This document shows, one piece after another, positions 53,701-61,597 of a stretch of 64,000 nt of DNA. The notes beneath the pieces are model-generated. The model did not search any database and had not been told where the DNA came from. It saw only the letters and a program-made list of their open reading frames with translations. The position numbers and the translations under genes were made by a program. The DNA lies in IMG/VR virus record IMGVR_UViG_3300033996_001022, positions 1-64,000 of that record; one strand, written 5' to 3'. Source of the DNA: a virus. How positions within the stretch are numbered: the first letter of the stretch is position 1; each line of letters starts with the position of its first letter.

Positions 53701-56700
53701 TTTTTGAAGAGCCATTGGAGCATTTTTATTTATATCCACCTTTGGAGTATTTTGTGTATCTTTCTTTTTATTTCGTTGTCTACGCAAATCAACGTGTGAA
53801 TTACCAACGGGTGCAATTACTGTATATCCAGCATCTTCTGCTTCTTTAATTTTTCTATCCAATTCCCTTTGACGGAATCCGTTGTATGCTTCTTGGGCTT
53901 TAAATATTTCAGTTTCACCATATCCATCATCATCTCTATAATTTAATTCATAAAGGTCTTTTTGTTGTGCATCGGTTAGGTTATCCCAATCAACATCGCC
54001 ATCAAATTCCGAACTTCCACCTTTTTTAGCCTGGTCGATTAACCATTCCTTTCCTTCATCATCTAAATAATCTTCAGGTGTCATATTTTCGTCAGGACCA
54101 TCTTGTCCATACATATTTGACCACAATGCAGCTTTAGCTTTAGATTTACTTCCACCTAATACATTTGCTACTTCATCAAATACAGGTGATTTATCATCCA
54201 ATACATCTGCGTTTTCATCCCAACTACTTTCTTCCGCATTATCAAAATGTCCTTTTACTGCATTTCTAAATTCATTTTGTTCTCCACCAAATTCAATATT
54301 ACCATTCTTATCTTTACTCATACCACCCTCACCTACAAACATTACTTTTGTATCTTTAGGTAAAGTTTTTATTTGTTCTATTGTTTCTTTATTACTTTTC
54401 TTTCTTTTTCCATGTTCAACTCCAATAATCAATGAACCATTTGGTGTTACATCAATATCTAATTCTTCACCATTTTTTGTTTTTCTATTCTTTAATTTAT
54501 TTGCTACTTCAGCCGTATCAGATGATGATTTTGTAGGTTCTTGTTTTGGTTCTTCTTTAGGTTGTTTAACACTTTTATCGTGTTTAAACATATCCGCACC
54601 TTGTACTGCTTGACCAGTTGGTTTAGTTTCACCACCCTTATCATCTCCCCCAATAGGACTATATTTTCCACTATCATCTTTTTTAAATAGTGGTGCACCT
54701 TCTACATCTTTTTTACTTTTTTCTTTGTATTTACCATACCCAACGTGCACGTATTTATCATCTTCACCATCACTTTCAAATAGTGAATCTAATAAATCAG
54801 AATAATCAGATATTAATTCTGAAATGGAGTCTTTTTGTTTTGCTTTCTTTTTCAATCTCTTTTCTGCCTTTTCAATTTTTTCAACTTCGTGAGTGACATC
54901 AACATCATCAAACCCAAGTGGATATGTAGTCGGTTTATTCAAATTTCTAGCGTTGTTTTTTGTTTTAATTTTAAAGGTTATTTGGTTTTCATCATCAGAT
55001 GCATATATTGCATCTGCTTTTGGAAAATCAGTTTGGGTATATCCTCCTCTAACAAACCAATCATCACTACTATTAACCCCATCATCACCACCTAATACTC
55101 TTGCTTTACCTTTTGGTAGGTATCCACCATCGGGTTGTGAATCATCACCGCCAGAAACCGTTGCTGCCTCTTTAAAAATATTTTGTTTTGGTAAAATTCT
55201 AAATGTAGCTACTTTTTTACCATTAATAGTTGGCATTCCATGTTCGTCTTTACCAATTGTCTTAACTACTGTTTTTTTATTTTTAAATTTACCCATTAAT
55301 ATAGTATCACCAATATTAACATCTAATGTAATATCTTCACTTACCGATTCTCTGATACTTCCGCCATTCTTTTTAATAAAATTTTGAATGTCATTAGTAT
55401 TTTTTCCAACTTCTACTTTTGGATATTTTTGTTTAAGTTTTTCTAATGTTTTTTGATTTTCAGTTTCATCTTCACTCCAATTAGAAGGAATAGCTAAAAT
55501 TTTTTCAATTTTAATTTGTGTAAGAACTACCTCATTCCAATCTGATTCATAATATAATTGATTTGAGTTTAAGTATTTATCTTGAAATTCTTTTTTCTTA
55601 CTCAACATGAATTTTTGTGCAGCATCATAATAATTTCGTATGAATTCATTCTTTTCTGCTGGTGTAAATTCATTTAAAGGGTCTTCTAACCATCTTTTCT
55701 TAAATGGTTTTAATTCTGGTGCGAAATTAAAAACTACATCTCTTTCTCTTCCTAAATCTGCTATTATAGTTCCGGGATTTACCCATCTTCTACCTTGCTT
55801 ATCAGGTGCAGTCCATAGGTCCATTATACTTTGTGCCAATACTACTCCTGATAATAATACAAACACCCCGCCATCGGTATCTACTCCCTTTCCATTTTGT
55901 ACAATCTTTGAGTATTTATCAATTTTATTAAATGTAGAAATTGATTTTTTAGTTCCTTCTAATGCTGCTACTTTTGGTAAATTTTCAATTGTAGTTACGT
56001 GTAATGAAGTTGTTTTTATTGGGTCAACCAATTGTTTAACAATATTAAGTGAAAGTGGTAATTGGCCTTGCATACAACGACTGAATGTATCGCCTTCCCA
56101 TTTAACTTCATTTAATTGATAATCATCTGGACCATTATTTCCCCTAACTCCTGATATTCCTTCGCTCATAGTTTTAAGTTTAAGAGTAATCAGTTTGAAT
56201 ATTTTTTCATCAAACTTTGGATATGCTTTTAAGAATCCAGCTCTTTGTTGTTCTTCATCACCCTTACTTAACCAATTTCGTACATTAGTACCTGATATTG
56301 GGTTTGATTGTGATGGGGATACATACACATAACCTTTTTCTTTATATCCTTGTTCTATTTTACCTTTATATTTCTCAAAATACTTTCCACCCAATCTCAT
56401 CTCATCTTTTTCACCAACAACACTTATATAACCAGTTGTAGTTTCATCAAAGTTTTTTAAGATTTCAGTAGGTGCATATGGATTCTTAATCTCAACTATT
56501 TTGTTTGATGGAATACCAAACATTTTAGTCATGATTATTTTCTTTTCCTTAAAATTAAATGGAGATTGTCTATTATCGGTTTTATTAGATGTTCCAATAA
56601 ACACTTTATCCTTACCAAACTTTTTACAAAGATTTTGATAAGTTGCATAGTGTCCTTTATGGAAAGGTTGGAATCTGCCTGAATATACTACAACAAAGTT

Positions 56701-56760
56701 GTGTAATTCGGTATCTTCTAATAAAATTTGGTTGACAAGATATTGACTTAGTTCATTCAT
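50761..56760 (-). CDS. 1999-residue multidomain protein: nucleotidylyltransferase + metalloprotease + KxDG ligase-type domain
   Basis: Visible parts, in order. (a) 20-190: an NMNAT/cytidylyltransferase-like domain with YSGRFQPFHKGHY (HxGH-type motif, 34-37) and ISGTNVR (155-161). (b) About 240-470: a mixed domain with LHVTTIENLPKVAALEGT and KKSISTF, weakly like ADP-ribosyltransferases. (c) IRESVSED (469-476), then a small barrel. (d) 620-1000: acidic, charged modules with VMFVGEGGM and IAPVGNSHVDL. (e) 1105-1155: a hydrophobic Ala/Gly-rich segment that could insert in a membrane. (f) 1265-1375: a metalloprotease-like domain with HEITH (1325-1329). (g) TESINEAE (1489-1496) and TESINESL (1590-1597) flank a ~100-residue module. 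(h) 1600-1999: an adenylyltransferase of the DNA/RNA ligase superfamily with KTDG (Lys1640), EGIVF (1970-1974) and FKLTG. No SD; late motif 21 nt upstream. Packaging in the head with processing by gp21 is my inference. Confidence 0.85.
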   Translation of the reverse strand: MNELSQYLVNQILLEDTELHNFVVVYSGRFQPFHKGHYATYQNLCKKFGKDKVFIGTSNKTDNRQSPFNFKEKKIIMTKMFGIPSNKIVEIKNPYAPTEILKNFDETTTGYISVVGEKDEMRLGGKYFEKYKGKIEQGYKEKGYVYVSPSQSNPISGTNVRNWLSKGDEEQQRAGFLKAYPKFDEKIFKLITLKLKTMSEGISGVRGNNGPDDYQLNEVKWEGDTFSRCMQGQLPLSLNIVKQLVDPIKTTSLHVTTIENLPKVAALEGTKKSISTFNKIDKYSKIVQNGKGVDTDGGVFVLLSGVVLAQSIMDLWTAPDKQGRRWVNPGTIIADLGRERDVVFNFAPELKPFKKRWLEDPLNEFTPAEKNEFIRNYYDAAQKFMLSKKKEFQDKYLNSNQLYYESDWNEVVLTQIKIEKILAIPSNWSEDETENQKTLEKLKQKYPKVEVGKNTNDIQNFIKKNGGSIRESVSEDITLDVNIGDTILMGKFKNKKTVVKTIGKDEHGMPTINGKKVATFRILPKQNIFKEAATVSGGDDSQPDGGYLPKGKARVLGGDDGVNSSDDWFVRGGYTQTDFPKADAIYASDDENQITFKIKTKNNARNLNKPTTYPLGFDDVDVTHEVEKIEKAEKRLKKKAKQKDSISELISDYSDLLDSLFESDGEDDKYVHVGYGKYKEKSKKDVEGAPLFKKDDSGKYSPIGGDDKGGETKPTGQAVQGADMFKHDKSVKQPKEEPKQEPTKSSSDTAEVANKLKNRKTKNGEELDIDVTPNGSLIIGVEHGKRKKSNKETIEQIKTLPKDTKVMFVGEGGMSKDKNGNIEFGGEQNEFRNAVKGHFDNAEESSWDENADVLDDKSPVFDEVANVLGGSKSKAKAALWSNMYGQDGPDENMTPEDYLDDEGKEWLIDQAKKGGSSEFDGDVDWDNLTDAQQKDLYELNYRDDDGYGETEIFKAQEAYNGFRQRELDRKIKEAEDAGYTVIAPVGNSHVDLRRQRNKKKDTQNTPKVDINKNAPMALQKIKDGVKNWSIDEKQFFIQKVHKGESPERRSFGEAVKDKAKGALEAIKHGAKHEVHLFKEAGSGVKNFFSGGKVSDSEKKALISVAKKVALAAAFGAAGGGLAHGAAAFGKHLMVEFIPHVVVETIAIGAGKAALFAGEEESDADMLKFIAIISKKLESAKIPNEVMASAIESFNSNKDEKGDIKENYYYDGTVNNYADWARTHPRKYDNKKANFKVKDSGQDDLEEIAVQVDDIPNEPLTEVKKESVVNYYKEICKDLKIKPIAIKFGSVGRAGAATTFDTKTFIPEYITFDLSKVTDIERAILHEITHQILLVKQQNPFHNCHKNIGFKKLENKLIDRYFYSSQSAVLREKVKVEMAKTDMDAVEKYADSQMNPTDVDLGKETDHFFQRLNDPRNGKEISPAELTGLFKRLARNKKKFLEFLKQYREFVVKDKVSNINIAFIKVADRLIAKTVMRKADFKSSTPVFTTESINEAERNIVKKEINAIFKKNRIKKVESYSTSVRGFRKYEGSGYEYNGAGSVSLINMKPNVVKDLANQMKEAGVIVKDVYSNGIDFDSKELDWDLLSLNTESINESLIMEGGAYGHMNHPFDTEINLTFGQLKDIVNRALDGNLEFAREKTDGQALAISWIDGRLVAARNKSHLKNKGAGALDINGVADKFAGRGELTDAYNFAMKDLSNAIKSLSQAQKDKVFKNGSCFMNIEVIYPTSVNVIPYGQPLLVFHGTMEYDENGDAIGESAEAGRVLGGMLKQVNADVQSKYTLQGPPVLKLPKSQDLSSKKGKYLTMISKLQKEFGLGDTAGVADYHQAWWENFVDKKTPTTLDNATKMGLVKRWAFNEKGFRIDKNSIKDEKTLAWAIKIDKEDHKGISKDNLMKFEDIFLGVGADVLEFTASVLTVNPDSALRDMKKRLEQTIKDVQASGDPKKIDKLKLELKRLNAIGGAKRIVPIEGIVFVYNGQTFKLTGAFASLNQLLGIFYA

Positions 56761-56781
56761 TTGTGTAGTACTCTATTAGTG

Positions 56782-56790
56782 TATAAATAT
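56782..56790 (-). promoter_or_regulatory. Late-promoter-like motif
   Basis: ATATTTATA in gene direction, 21 nt before the 1999-residue gene. It is the most upstream copy in the window; none lies in the sugar operon. Confidence 0.5.
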
Positions 56791-56804
56791 GAATGAGTTA
56801 AGAA

Positions 56805-56933
56805 TTAGTGATTTTTATAAACGAATGGGTCTCTTTTACGGAGTTCTTCTAACTTTTTTTTATATAATTCTGCTTGTTTCTTTTTATTTCTTTTTTTGTT
56901 AAAGAAATCTAATATTTTTTTAAATAGTTTCAT
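56805..56933 (-). CDS. Very small basic protein at the end of the sugar operon
   Basis: I take the ATG at 56933 (MKLFKKILDFFNKKRNKKKQ), giving 42 residues. A longer frame from 57056 overlaps the oxygenase gene and is less likely. The peptide is Lys-rich and helical and may bind nucleic acid or membranes. The gap to the oxygenase gene is only 7 nt. Its reality is uncertain. Confidence 0.5.
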   Translation of the reverse strand: MKLFKKILDFFNKKRNKKKQAELYKKKLEELRKRDPFVYKNH

Positions 56934-56940
56934 ATTTTTT

Positions 56941-57651
56941 TTAATTTTGAGTTTTAGTTTCTTTCCAATATGTTCTAAATACATGTCTATTCCAATTTTT
57001 AATTTCAGTAACCGAATGTTGTATACCCATTTTATTAAAATACGAATCAAATACAATTAATTGATTTTTTTTGGGTCTATGTGTATAAATTATATTATTT
57101 TTAATAACTTCTGGACTTTCAAATCCGGTTATATCACCATAAAATACAATTTCACCACCCTCGTCACCATTTTTCATTTCATTTAAATACAATGTAGTTG
57201 TACAAATTCGTAGATTGGGTTCTGAACTAGTATCAGAATGGATATTCATTATATGACCAGGAAGATATGTGAGTACATCCTGATGTTCTGCTTTAAAATT
57301 ATTAATATGTTCGGTATATATACTTTCTAAATAAACACTTATGTGTTTGTTAGTAGTATTTGATAAATTATGGTCACATGGACTTTCAATATCTTTTCTA
57401 TTAATTCTTTTACTACCAATATTTTTAAAATTATTCCATATATATTCTTCATCTTCATTTAAATTGGTAATCAATTTATTAAATGACATATTATTATATG
57501 GATTTTGATTATCAACTAATCCAAATCGTACAACAAAATTTTTTTCTTCAATATGTTTTTGACAATCTTCTAATAATAAATCTACGATTGATTCATCTAA
57601 TGCGTTTTCGAATATAAAAACTTTATTATTTATATTTTTGATAAGTTTCAT
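56941..57651 (-). CDS. 2-oxoglutarate/Fe(II)-dependent oxygenase (prolyl-4-hydroxylase-like)
   Basis: The product is 236 residues. The metal triad is visible: His and Asp in PGHIMNIHSDTSSEPNLRIC (HxD), the distal His in GIQHSV, and Arg in NWNRHVFRTYW for 2-oxoglutarate. GGEIVFYGD and PKKNQLIVFDSY are typical strands of the double-stranded beta-helix fold. Phages carry such enzymes to hydroxylate proteins, sugars or bases. Here the sugar operon suggests a sugar or glycolipid target, but proteins are possible. It follows the first glycosyltransferase with no gap. Confidence 0.85.
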   Translation of the reverse strand: MKLIKNINNKVFIFENALDESIVDLLLEDCQKHIEEKNFVVRFGLVDNQNPYNNMSFNKLITNLNEDEEYIWNNFKNIGSKRINRKDIESPCDHNLSNTTNKHISVYLESIYTEHINNFKAEHQDVLTYLPGHIMNIHSDTSSEPNLRICTTTLYLNEMKNGDEGGEIVFYGDITGFESPEVIKNNIIYTHRPKKNQLIVFDSYFNKMGIQHSVTEIKNWNRHVFRTYWKETKTQN

Positions 57652-59097
57652 TTAAAGTAAATCTACTAATTCTCCATTTATTATTTTATTTAAATTCTTT
57701 ACATATATATCTGGAACCAATTTATCATTAAATTTCATTAAATGTGTTCTATTATGTTCTAATATATATGCCATTTTTGAAATCATAATATCCCATTCTT
57801 CATTTGATACTAAAATTAATTTTTTTATAATTTCGTATACAGCTATAATTCTATCACTATTGTTTTCTATATCATCATAACTTTCATCCCAAAAATCAGA
57901 GAAAGTTTTAAATCCCAGTTTTTTTAATTTTTTTAAAATATGGGGTCTTCCCAACATAACAAATGGATGTAAATGTGCTATTGGTTTTAAAGTTTTTTCG
58001 GATATATAATTTCCTGCTTCATAGAAAAGAGTTTCGGGCACAATACTGAAATAGGTTTCTTCATATGGTTTTTTAGTTTCAAACGCAAATCCCCATACTG
58101 ATTCAATATCATCATAATCAACTATTTGTTTTTTTATTTTAGTTAATCCGTGAAATCCAGTACTCATTTTTACACGAGTTTGGTAATCAGTTAAATATGG
58201 TTTATCATCATACCCACCACCACTTACTAAATCCAATCCAGCATCTTGTGTGTACAATAATTTCATATCAAATGATGATAATGTACTATCTAATAATTTA
58301 TCATTTTGTAATAGGGAAAGAATGATTAATCGGTGTGGTCTAAGTCTCCTATTTAGCATCAAACACTTCTTTTTTCTATTCTTTATTTTAAAATAATCCT
58401 TTGTTTTACTAATTGAATTTTTATTAGTACTACCATTAAATGATAGTTCAGTATTTCCTCTCATTAAATCAACTGTTTCTTTTCCTTTTGCAAAGAATGG
58501 CCAGGGATAGCAAGTCGTTTTTAATTTGAATTTTGGATTTTTATCTTTTACATAATATTCAGTATACAATTCAGTTGTATTAACCGCCGAAGTAATAAAA
58601 ATTACTTTAGATGGACATATATTATGGGTTTCACACGCAGTATGTATGTTGTAAAAAATATCTGGTTTTATATCACCCTCACTACTATAATCAAAAATTA
58701 AATAAAAATTTTTAGCTTTTAAATATTGTTTAGCTCTTTCAGATATAAAATCAAAAACATGCTGATTCTGATGATATGTAAAATCTTGACCCGTAGCAAC
58801 TAATACATTTCCGAATGGAGTAATAGTGTAAAAATAATTATCAGTTGGATTGCCAACTATATTAGTTTCTTCATCATATCTTAAATCAAAAATATGAATA
58901 TCAGTAATATTAAAAGGGCCGATGTTTAGATTACAATCATATACTGCTATTTGTAAATATTTTTTATTAAATTCATCAATAAAAATATTATCAATATAAA
59001 AATTACAATCCCACATATCGGATGTGTATTTATAATTTACACCATTTGGTATAAACCCACTTGGTCCAATAAAATCAAAAACTCTATTAATTTGCAT
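57652..59097 (-). CDS. Glycosyltransferase-like protein 1 (paralogue of 61587-62744)
   Basis: The product is 481 residues. The N-terminal half is unassigned. MLNRRLRPHRLIILSLL near 245-261 resembles the start of an exostosin-like sugar-binding half. The C-terminal signature is NYISEKTLKPIAHLHPFVML then GFKTFSDFWDESYDDIEN. It contains the conserved 'EK..KPI' and 'GF.TF..FWDESYD' of a phage and giant-virus glycosyltransferase group, by memory. The donor and acceptor are unknown. A 50-bp stretch (57863-57912) is identical to one in its paralogue. It overlaps the gene upstream by 11 nt. Confidence 0.78.
   Translation of the reverse strand: MQINRVFDFIGPSGFIPNGVNYKYTSDMWDCNFYIDNIFIDEFNKKYLQIAVYDCNLNIGPFNITDIHIFDLRYDEETNIVGNPTDNYFYTITPFGNVLVATGQDFTYHQNQHVFDFISERAKQYLKAKNFYLIFDYSSEGDIKPDIFYNIHTACETHNICPSKVIFITSAVNTTELYTEYYVKDKNPKFKLKTTCYPWPFFAKGKETVDLMRGNTELSFNGSTNKNSISKTKDYFKIKNRKKKCLMLNRRLRPHRLIILSLLQNDKLLDSTLSSFDMKLLYTQDAGLDLVSGGGYDDKPYLTDYQTRVKMSTGFHGLTKIKKQIVDYDDIESVWGFAFETKKPYEETYFSIVPETLFYEAGNYISEKTLKPIAHLHPFVMLGRPHILKKLKKLGFKTFSDFWDESYDDIENNSDRIIAVYEIIKKLILVSNEEWDIMISKMAYILEHNRTHLMKFNDKLVPDIYVKNLNKIINGELVDLL
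57863..57912 (-). repeat. 50-bp stretch identical between glycosyltransferase paralogues, copy 1
   Basis: Identical to 61771-61820, including silent positions. It encodes FKTFSDFWDESYDDIEN. The flanking sequence diverges at once. Confidence 0.9.
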
Positions 59098-59635
59098 AGT
59101 ATAACTCTGGGTATTCTGCTAACACATGAATACCAATATTTTCAGTTGCGTATTTATAGGATAATTCAACATCTTGCCAAGTCTTTAAATCATGAAATTC
59201 TATATTAGGACACATCGATTTAAATTCGTCTATATAATTTCCTTTATGTTGATGACCAGGGTCTAATGGTTTATCCGAACCTTTACCTACCCTAATTAGG
59301 ATATGTGGATTCCATTGACCGTTTGACATTTTCTTAATTTTATCTAAATGGTTTACCAATTGGTTTCCCGCACATATTACAAAATCCCAACGTGGATAAA
59401 ATGAAACTACTTTGTGTCCTGTCATTGCCAACCCTAAACTCATTCCCATTTGGGTTTCTTCCATAACAGGAACTTCAATCATTCGTTCTTTTGGTAATCC
59501 ATCAATCGTTTTTGACATTGGGTTTCCATAATAAACAATTTGTTGACCAATTAGAATTGTGCTTTCATCATCCATTAATGTTTTCATTGCAGTTGTTAAT
59601 GCATCAACATATGGTGTAAATTGAGGTGTACTCAT
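59087..59635 (-). CDS. TPP enzyme E1-beta-like subunit (transketolase pyrimidine-binding domain only)
   Basis: The product is 182 residues. RMIEVPVMEETQMGMSLGLA holds the E1-beta cofactor-binding Glu pattern. VVSFYPRWDFVICAGNQLVN and HILIRVGKGS then PGHQHKGNY continue the pyrimidine-binding fold. It stops before the transketolase C-terminal domain that E1-beta proteins normally carry (about 320 residues). Its partner is the E1-alpha-like protein at 62729-63367. Together they would make the two-site TPP cavity. The operon suggests two- or three-carbon transfer onto a nucleotide sugar. Confidence 0.8.
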   Translation of the reverse strand: MSTPQFTPYVDALTTAMKTLMDDESTILIGQQIVYYGNPMSKTIDGLPKERMIEVPVMEETQMGMSLGLAMTGHKVVSFYPRWDFVICAGNQLVNHLDKIKKMSNGQWNPHILIRVGKGSDKPLDPGHQHKGNYIDEFKSMCPNIEFHDLKTWQDVELSYKYATENIGIHVLAEYPELYYAN

Positions 59636-60627
59636 TATGGTTTTGAATTTGGATTAAATTGATTTTTATTTTCTTTATACCATTTAAGAGCATCAGTTAA
59701 TCCACTTTTTAAATCATACTTTGGTTTCCAACCTAATGATTTTAATTTAGTGTTATCAAGTAATCTAACGGGTATCATTGGTGCTTTATTATTTACATAC
59801 TCAATTGGGTTAGTATTACCTTCAATCTCTTTAATCGTATCTAAAACTTCATTTACAGTATATCCCTCACCATATGATACATTGTATACATCATGAGTGT
59901 GAACGTTTTCTGCTACACATATAAATCCACTAACCATATCGTCCACATGAATTACATCTCTAACTTCACTACCATCACCCCATACTGGTATTGGGTTTAG
60001 GTTATCCGCCACCTTTCTAATATTTGCAGGGGTAACGTGACATTTTTCATAATCAAATTTATCATTCGGCCCAAATGCATTTGAAGGTCTGATAATAATA
60101 CATTGCATTGGATTGTGAATTTGGTTTGAAAAGAAATCACAAAGAGTTTCACAATAACGTTTCATCCAACCAACTGCTTTGTATACCGGTACAATTGATG
60201 GAGTTTGAATTTCCATGTCTTCCGTACAAGGTACATCTCCCATATCAGGATATGTTGTGTTTGATGATATAAAGATAAATTTCTTTACTGAATTAATCCA
60301 AGCCTGTTCCATCAGATTAACGTTCATTTCAATATTTGGAGTAACGTGTAATAGGGGATTAAATTTAGTGTCTAATGCGTTTGATGTATTTGCTGCACAA
60401 TGGAATATGACATCAACTCCAATTGTAAGAGTTTTACACATACCATCATTTCGTAAATTTGCTTTGACAAATTCTATATTTTTAGAACCTTCGAAATCAT
60501 TTCTTAATGGTCTCGTGTTTGCAGTTGCTCTTAAATTTGTGTAACCTTGTTCATATAAACTTTTTAATAATCTAGAACCAATAAATCCACTTGCGCCAGT
60601 TACTAAAATTTTGTCTGTTTTTTTCAT
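59635..60627 (-). CDS. NAD-dependent epimerase/dehydratase 1
   Basis: This 330-residue extended SDR protein has ILVTGASGFIGSRLLKSLYE (GxxGxxG) at the N-terminus, NLRNDGM and VDVIFHCAANTS. The FISSNTTYPDMG strand supplies the Ser/Thr. The segment expected to carry the Tyr-x-x-x-Lys pair reads YKAVGWMKRYCE, where the canonical position is Val rather than Tyr. The substrate-binding part has IIRPSNAFGPND and WGDGSEVRDVIHVDDM. It probably alters a nucleotide-linked hexose. It overlaps the E1-beta gene by one base. Confidence 0.87.
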   Translation of the reverse strand: MKKTDKILVTGASGFIGSRLLKSLYEQGYTNLRATANTRPLRNDFEGSKNIEFVKANLRNDGMCKTLTIGVDVIFHCAANTSNALDTKFNPLLHVTPNIEMNVNLMEQAWINSVKKFIFISSNTTYPDMGDVPCTEDMEIQTPSIVPVYKAVGWMKRYCETLCDFFSNQIHNPMQCIIIRPSNAFGPNDKFDYEKCHVTPANIRKVADNLNPIPVWGDGSEVRDVIHVDDMVSGFICVAENVHTHDVYNVSYGEGYTVNEVLDTIKEIEGNTNPIEYVNNKAPMIPVRLLDNTKLKSLGWKPKYDLKSGLTDALKWYKENKNQFNPNSKP

Positions 60628-60631
60628 ATTT

Positions 60632-61597
60632 TTATTTTTTGTATTCGTTTAAATAATAATCAATCGTATGTCTTAATCCTGTCTTTAAAGATATTTTTTG
60701 TTTAATTCCAAAAGATTCTGCTCTTTCAGTACTCATCAATCTTTTTTCATCACCATTTGGTTTTGTTGGGTCCCAGTTTATTTCAACTTTTTCACCATAC
60801 ATCTCTTCGTATATTTCTACAAGAGTTTCTGCAAGTTCTTTAATTGTTACACCAGTTCCACTACCTAAATTTATTGGTTGTGTTAGTTTTTGTTCGTATG
60901 CCTGAATAATTCCATCAGCAACATCTCCCGCGTAGATAAAATCTCTAATCGGAGACCCATCTCCCCAACATACTAATGGATGTTCTTTTTCTCCAAATAA
61001 ACGTTTAATTAGGGATGCAATGACAGTAGATTCTGGACTAAAGTTATCATGTCTGCCATAAATGTTTGCAGGTCTTACAATCGATACTTTATTCCAATTG
61101 TACGATACTGAATATACTTCTGCTTGAAGTTCTCCAAGTCTTTTAGCCCATCCGGCGTATTTATCTTTTTCTGATGGAAATGTTTTCCAAACATCATCCT
61201 CATAAAATACTTCCGCCGGCTGATATACTCCAACTGTTGATGTGTAAACATACCATTCTACGTCTTCTAAGCGTGCAGCTTCCATCATATTGGTATTAAA
61301 CTGCAACATTGGTACAAAATAATCTGCGGGTTGTTCTGCTGCTCGTTTTGGAGAACCCTTTACGCCTGCAATATGGAAAATTATATCCTGCCCTTCAACT
61401 ACTCTTTTACAATTTTTGAATTCACGTAAATCAGCTTTAATAAACTGATAGTTATCCACGTTGTATTTTTCTAATTGATTTTCTGGAGTGTGAATATCCA
61501 CTGCAGTTACAAATGCTCCTCTTTGAATACATTTATCAACCATATAATTACCAACTAATCCGTTGGCACCTGTTATCAAAACCTTTTTACCATTCAT
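60632..61597 (-). CDS. NAD-dependent epimerase/dehydratase 2
   Basis: This 321-residue SDR protein has VLITGANGLVGNYMVDKCIQ (GxxGxxG), then ADLREF and DIIFHIAGVKGSP. VYTSTVGVYQP supplies the Ser/Thr. The expected Tyr-x-x-x-Lys reads YAGWAKRLGE, with Tyr one residue too far from Lys. VRPANIYGRHDNFSPES and CWGDGSPIRDFIYAGDVADG complete the nucleotide-sugar site. It resembles GDP-sugar epimerase/reductases of the fucose-synthase type. It overlaps the second glycosyltransferase gene by 11 nt. Confidence 0.87.
   Translation of the reverse strand: MNGKKVLITGANGLVGNYMVDKCIQRGAFVTAVDIHTPENQLEKYNVDNYQFIKADLREFKNCKRVVEGQDIIFHIAGVKGSPKRAAEQPADYFVPMLQFNTNMMEAARLEDVEWYVYTSTVGVYQPAEVFYEDDVWKTFPSEKDKYAGWAKRLGELQAEVYSVSYNWNKVSIVRPANIYGRHDNFSPESTVIASLIKRLFGEKEHPLVCWGDGSPIRDFIYAGDVADGIIQAYEQKLTQPINLGSGTGVTIKELAETLVEIYEEMYGEKVEINWDPTKPNGDEKRLMSTERAESFGIKQKISLKTGLRHTIDYYLNEYKK

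Noticed and set aside
5297-56790. Reading the TATAAATAT strings as plus-strand T4 late promoters
   Set aside because: No supported plus-strand gene exists in the window, while each string lies just upstream of minus-strand genes. Rightward transcription would be antisense everywhere.
56934-57056. Longer 83-codon form of the small gene at 56805
   Set aside because: It would overlap the end of the oxygenase gene by more than 100 bases; the internal ATG at 56933 avoids this.
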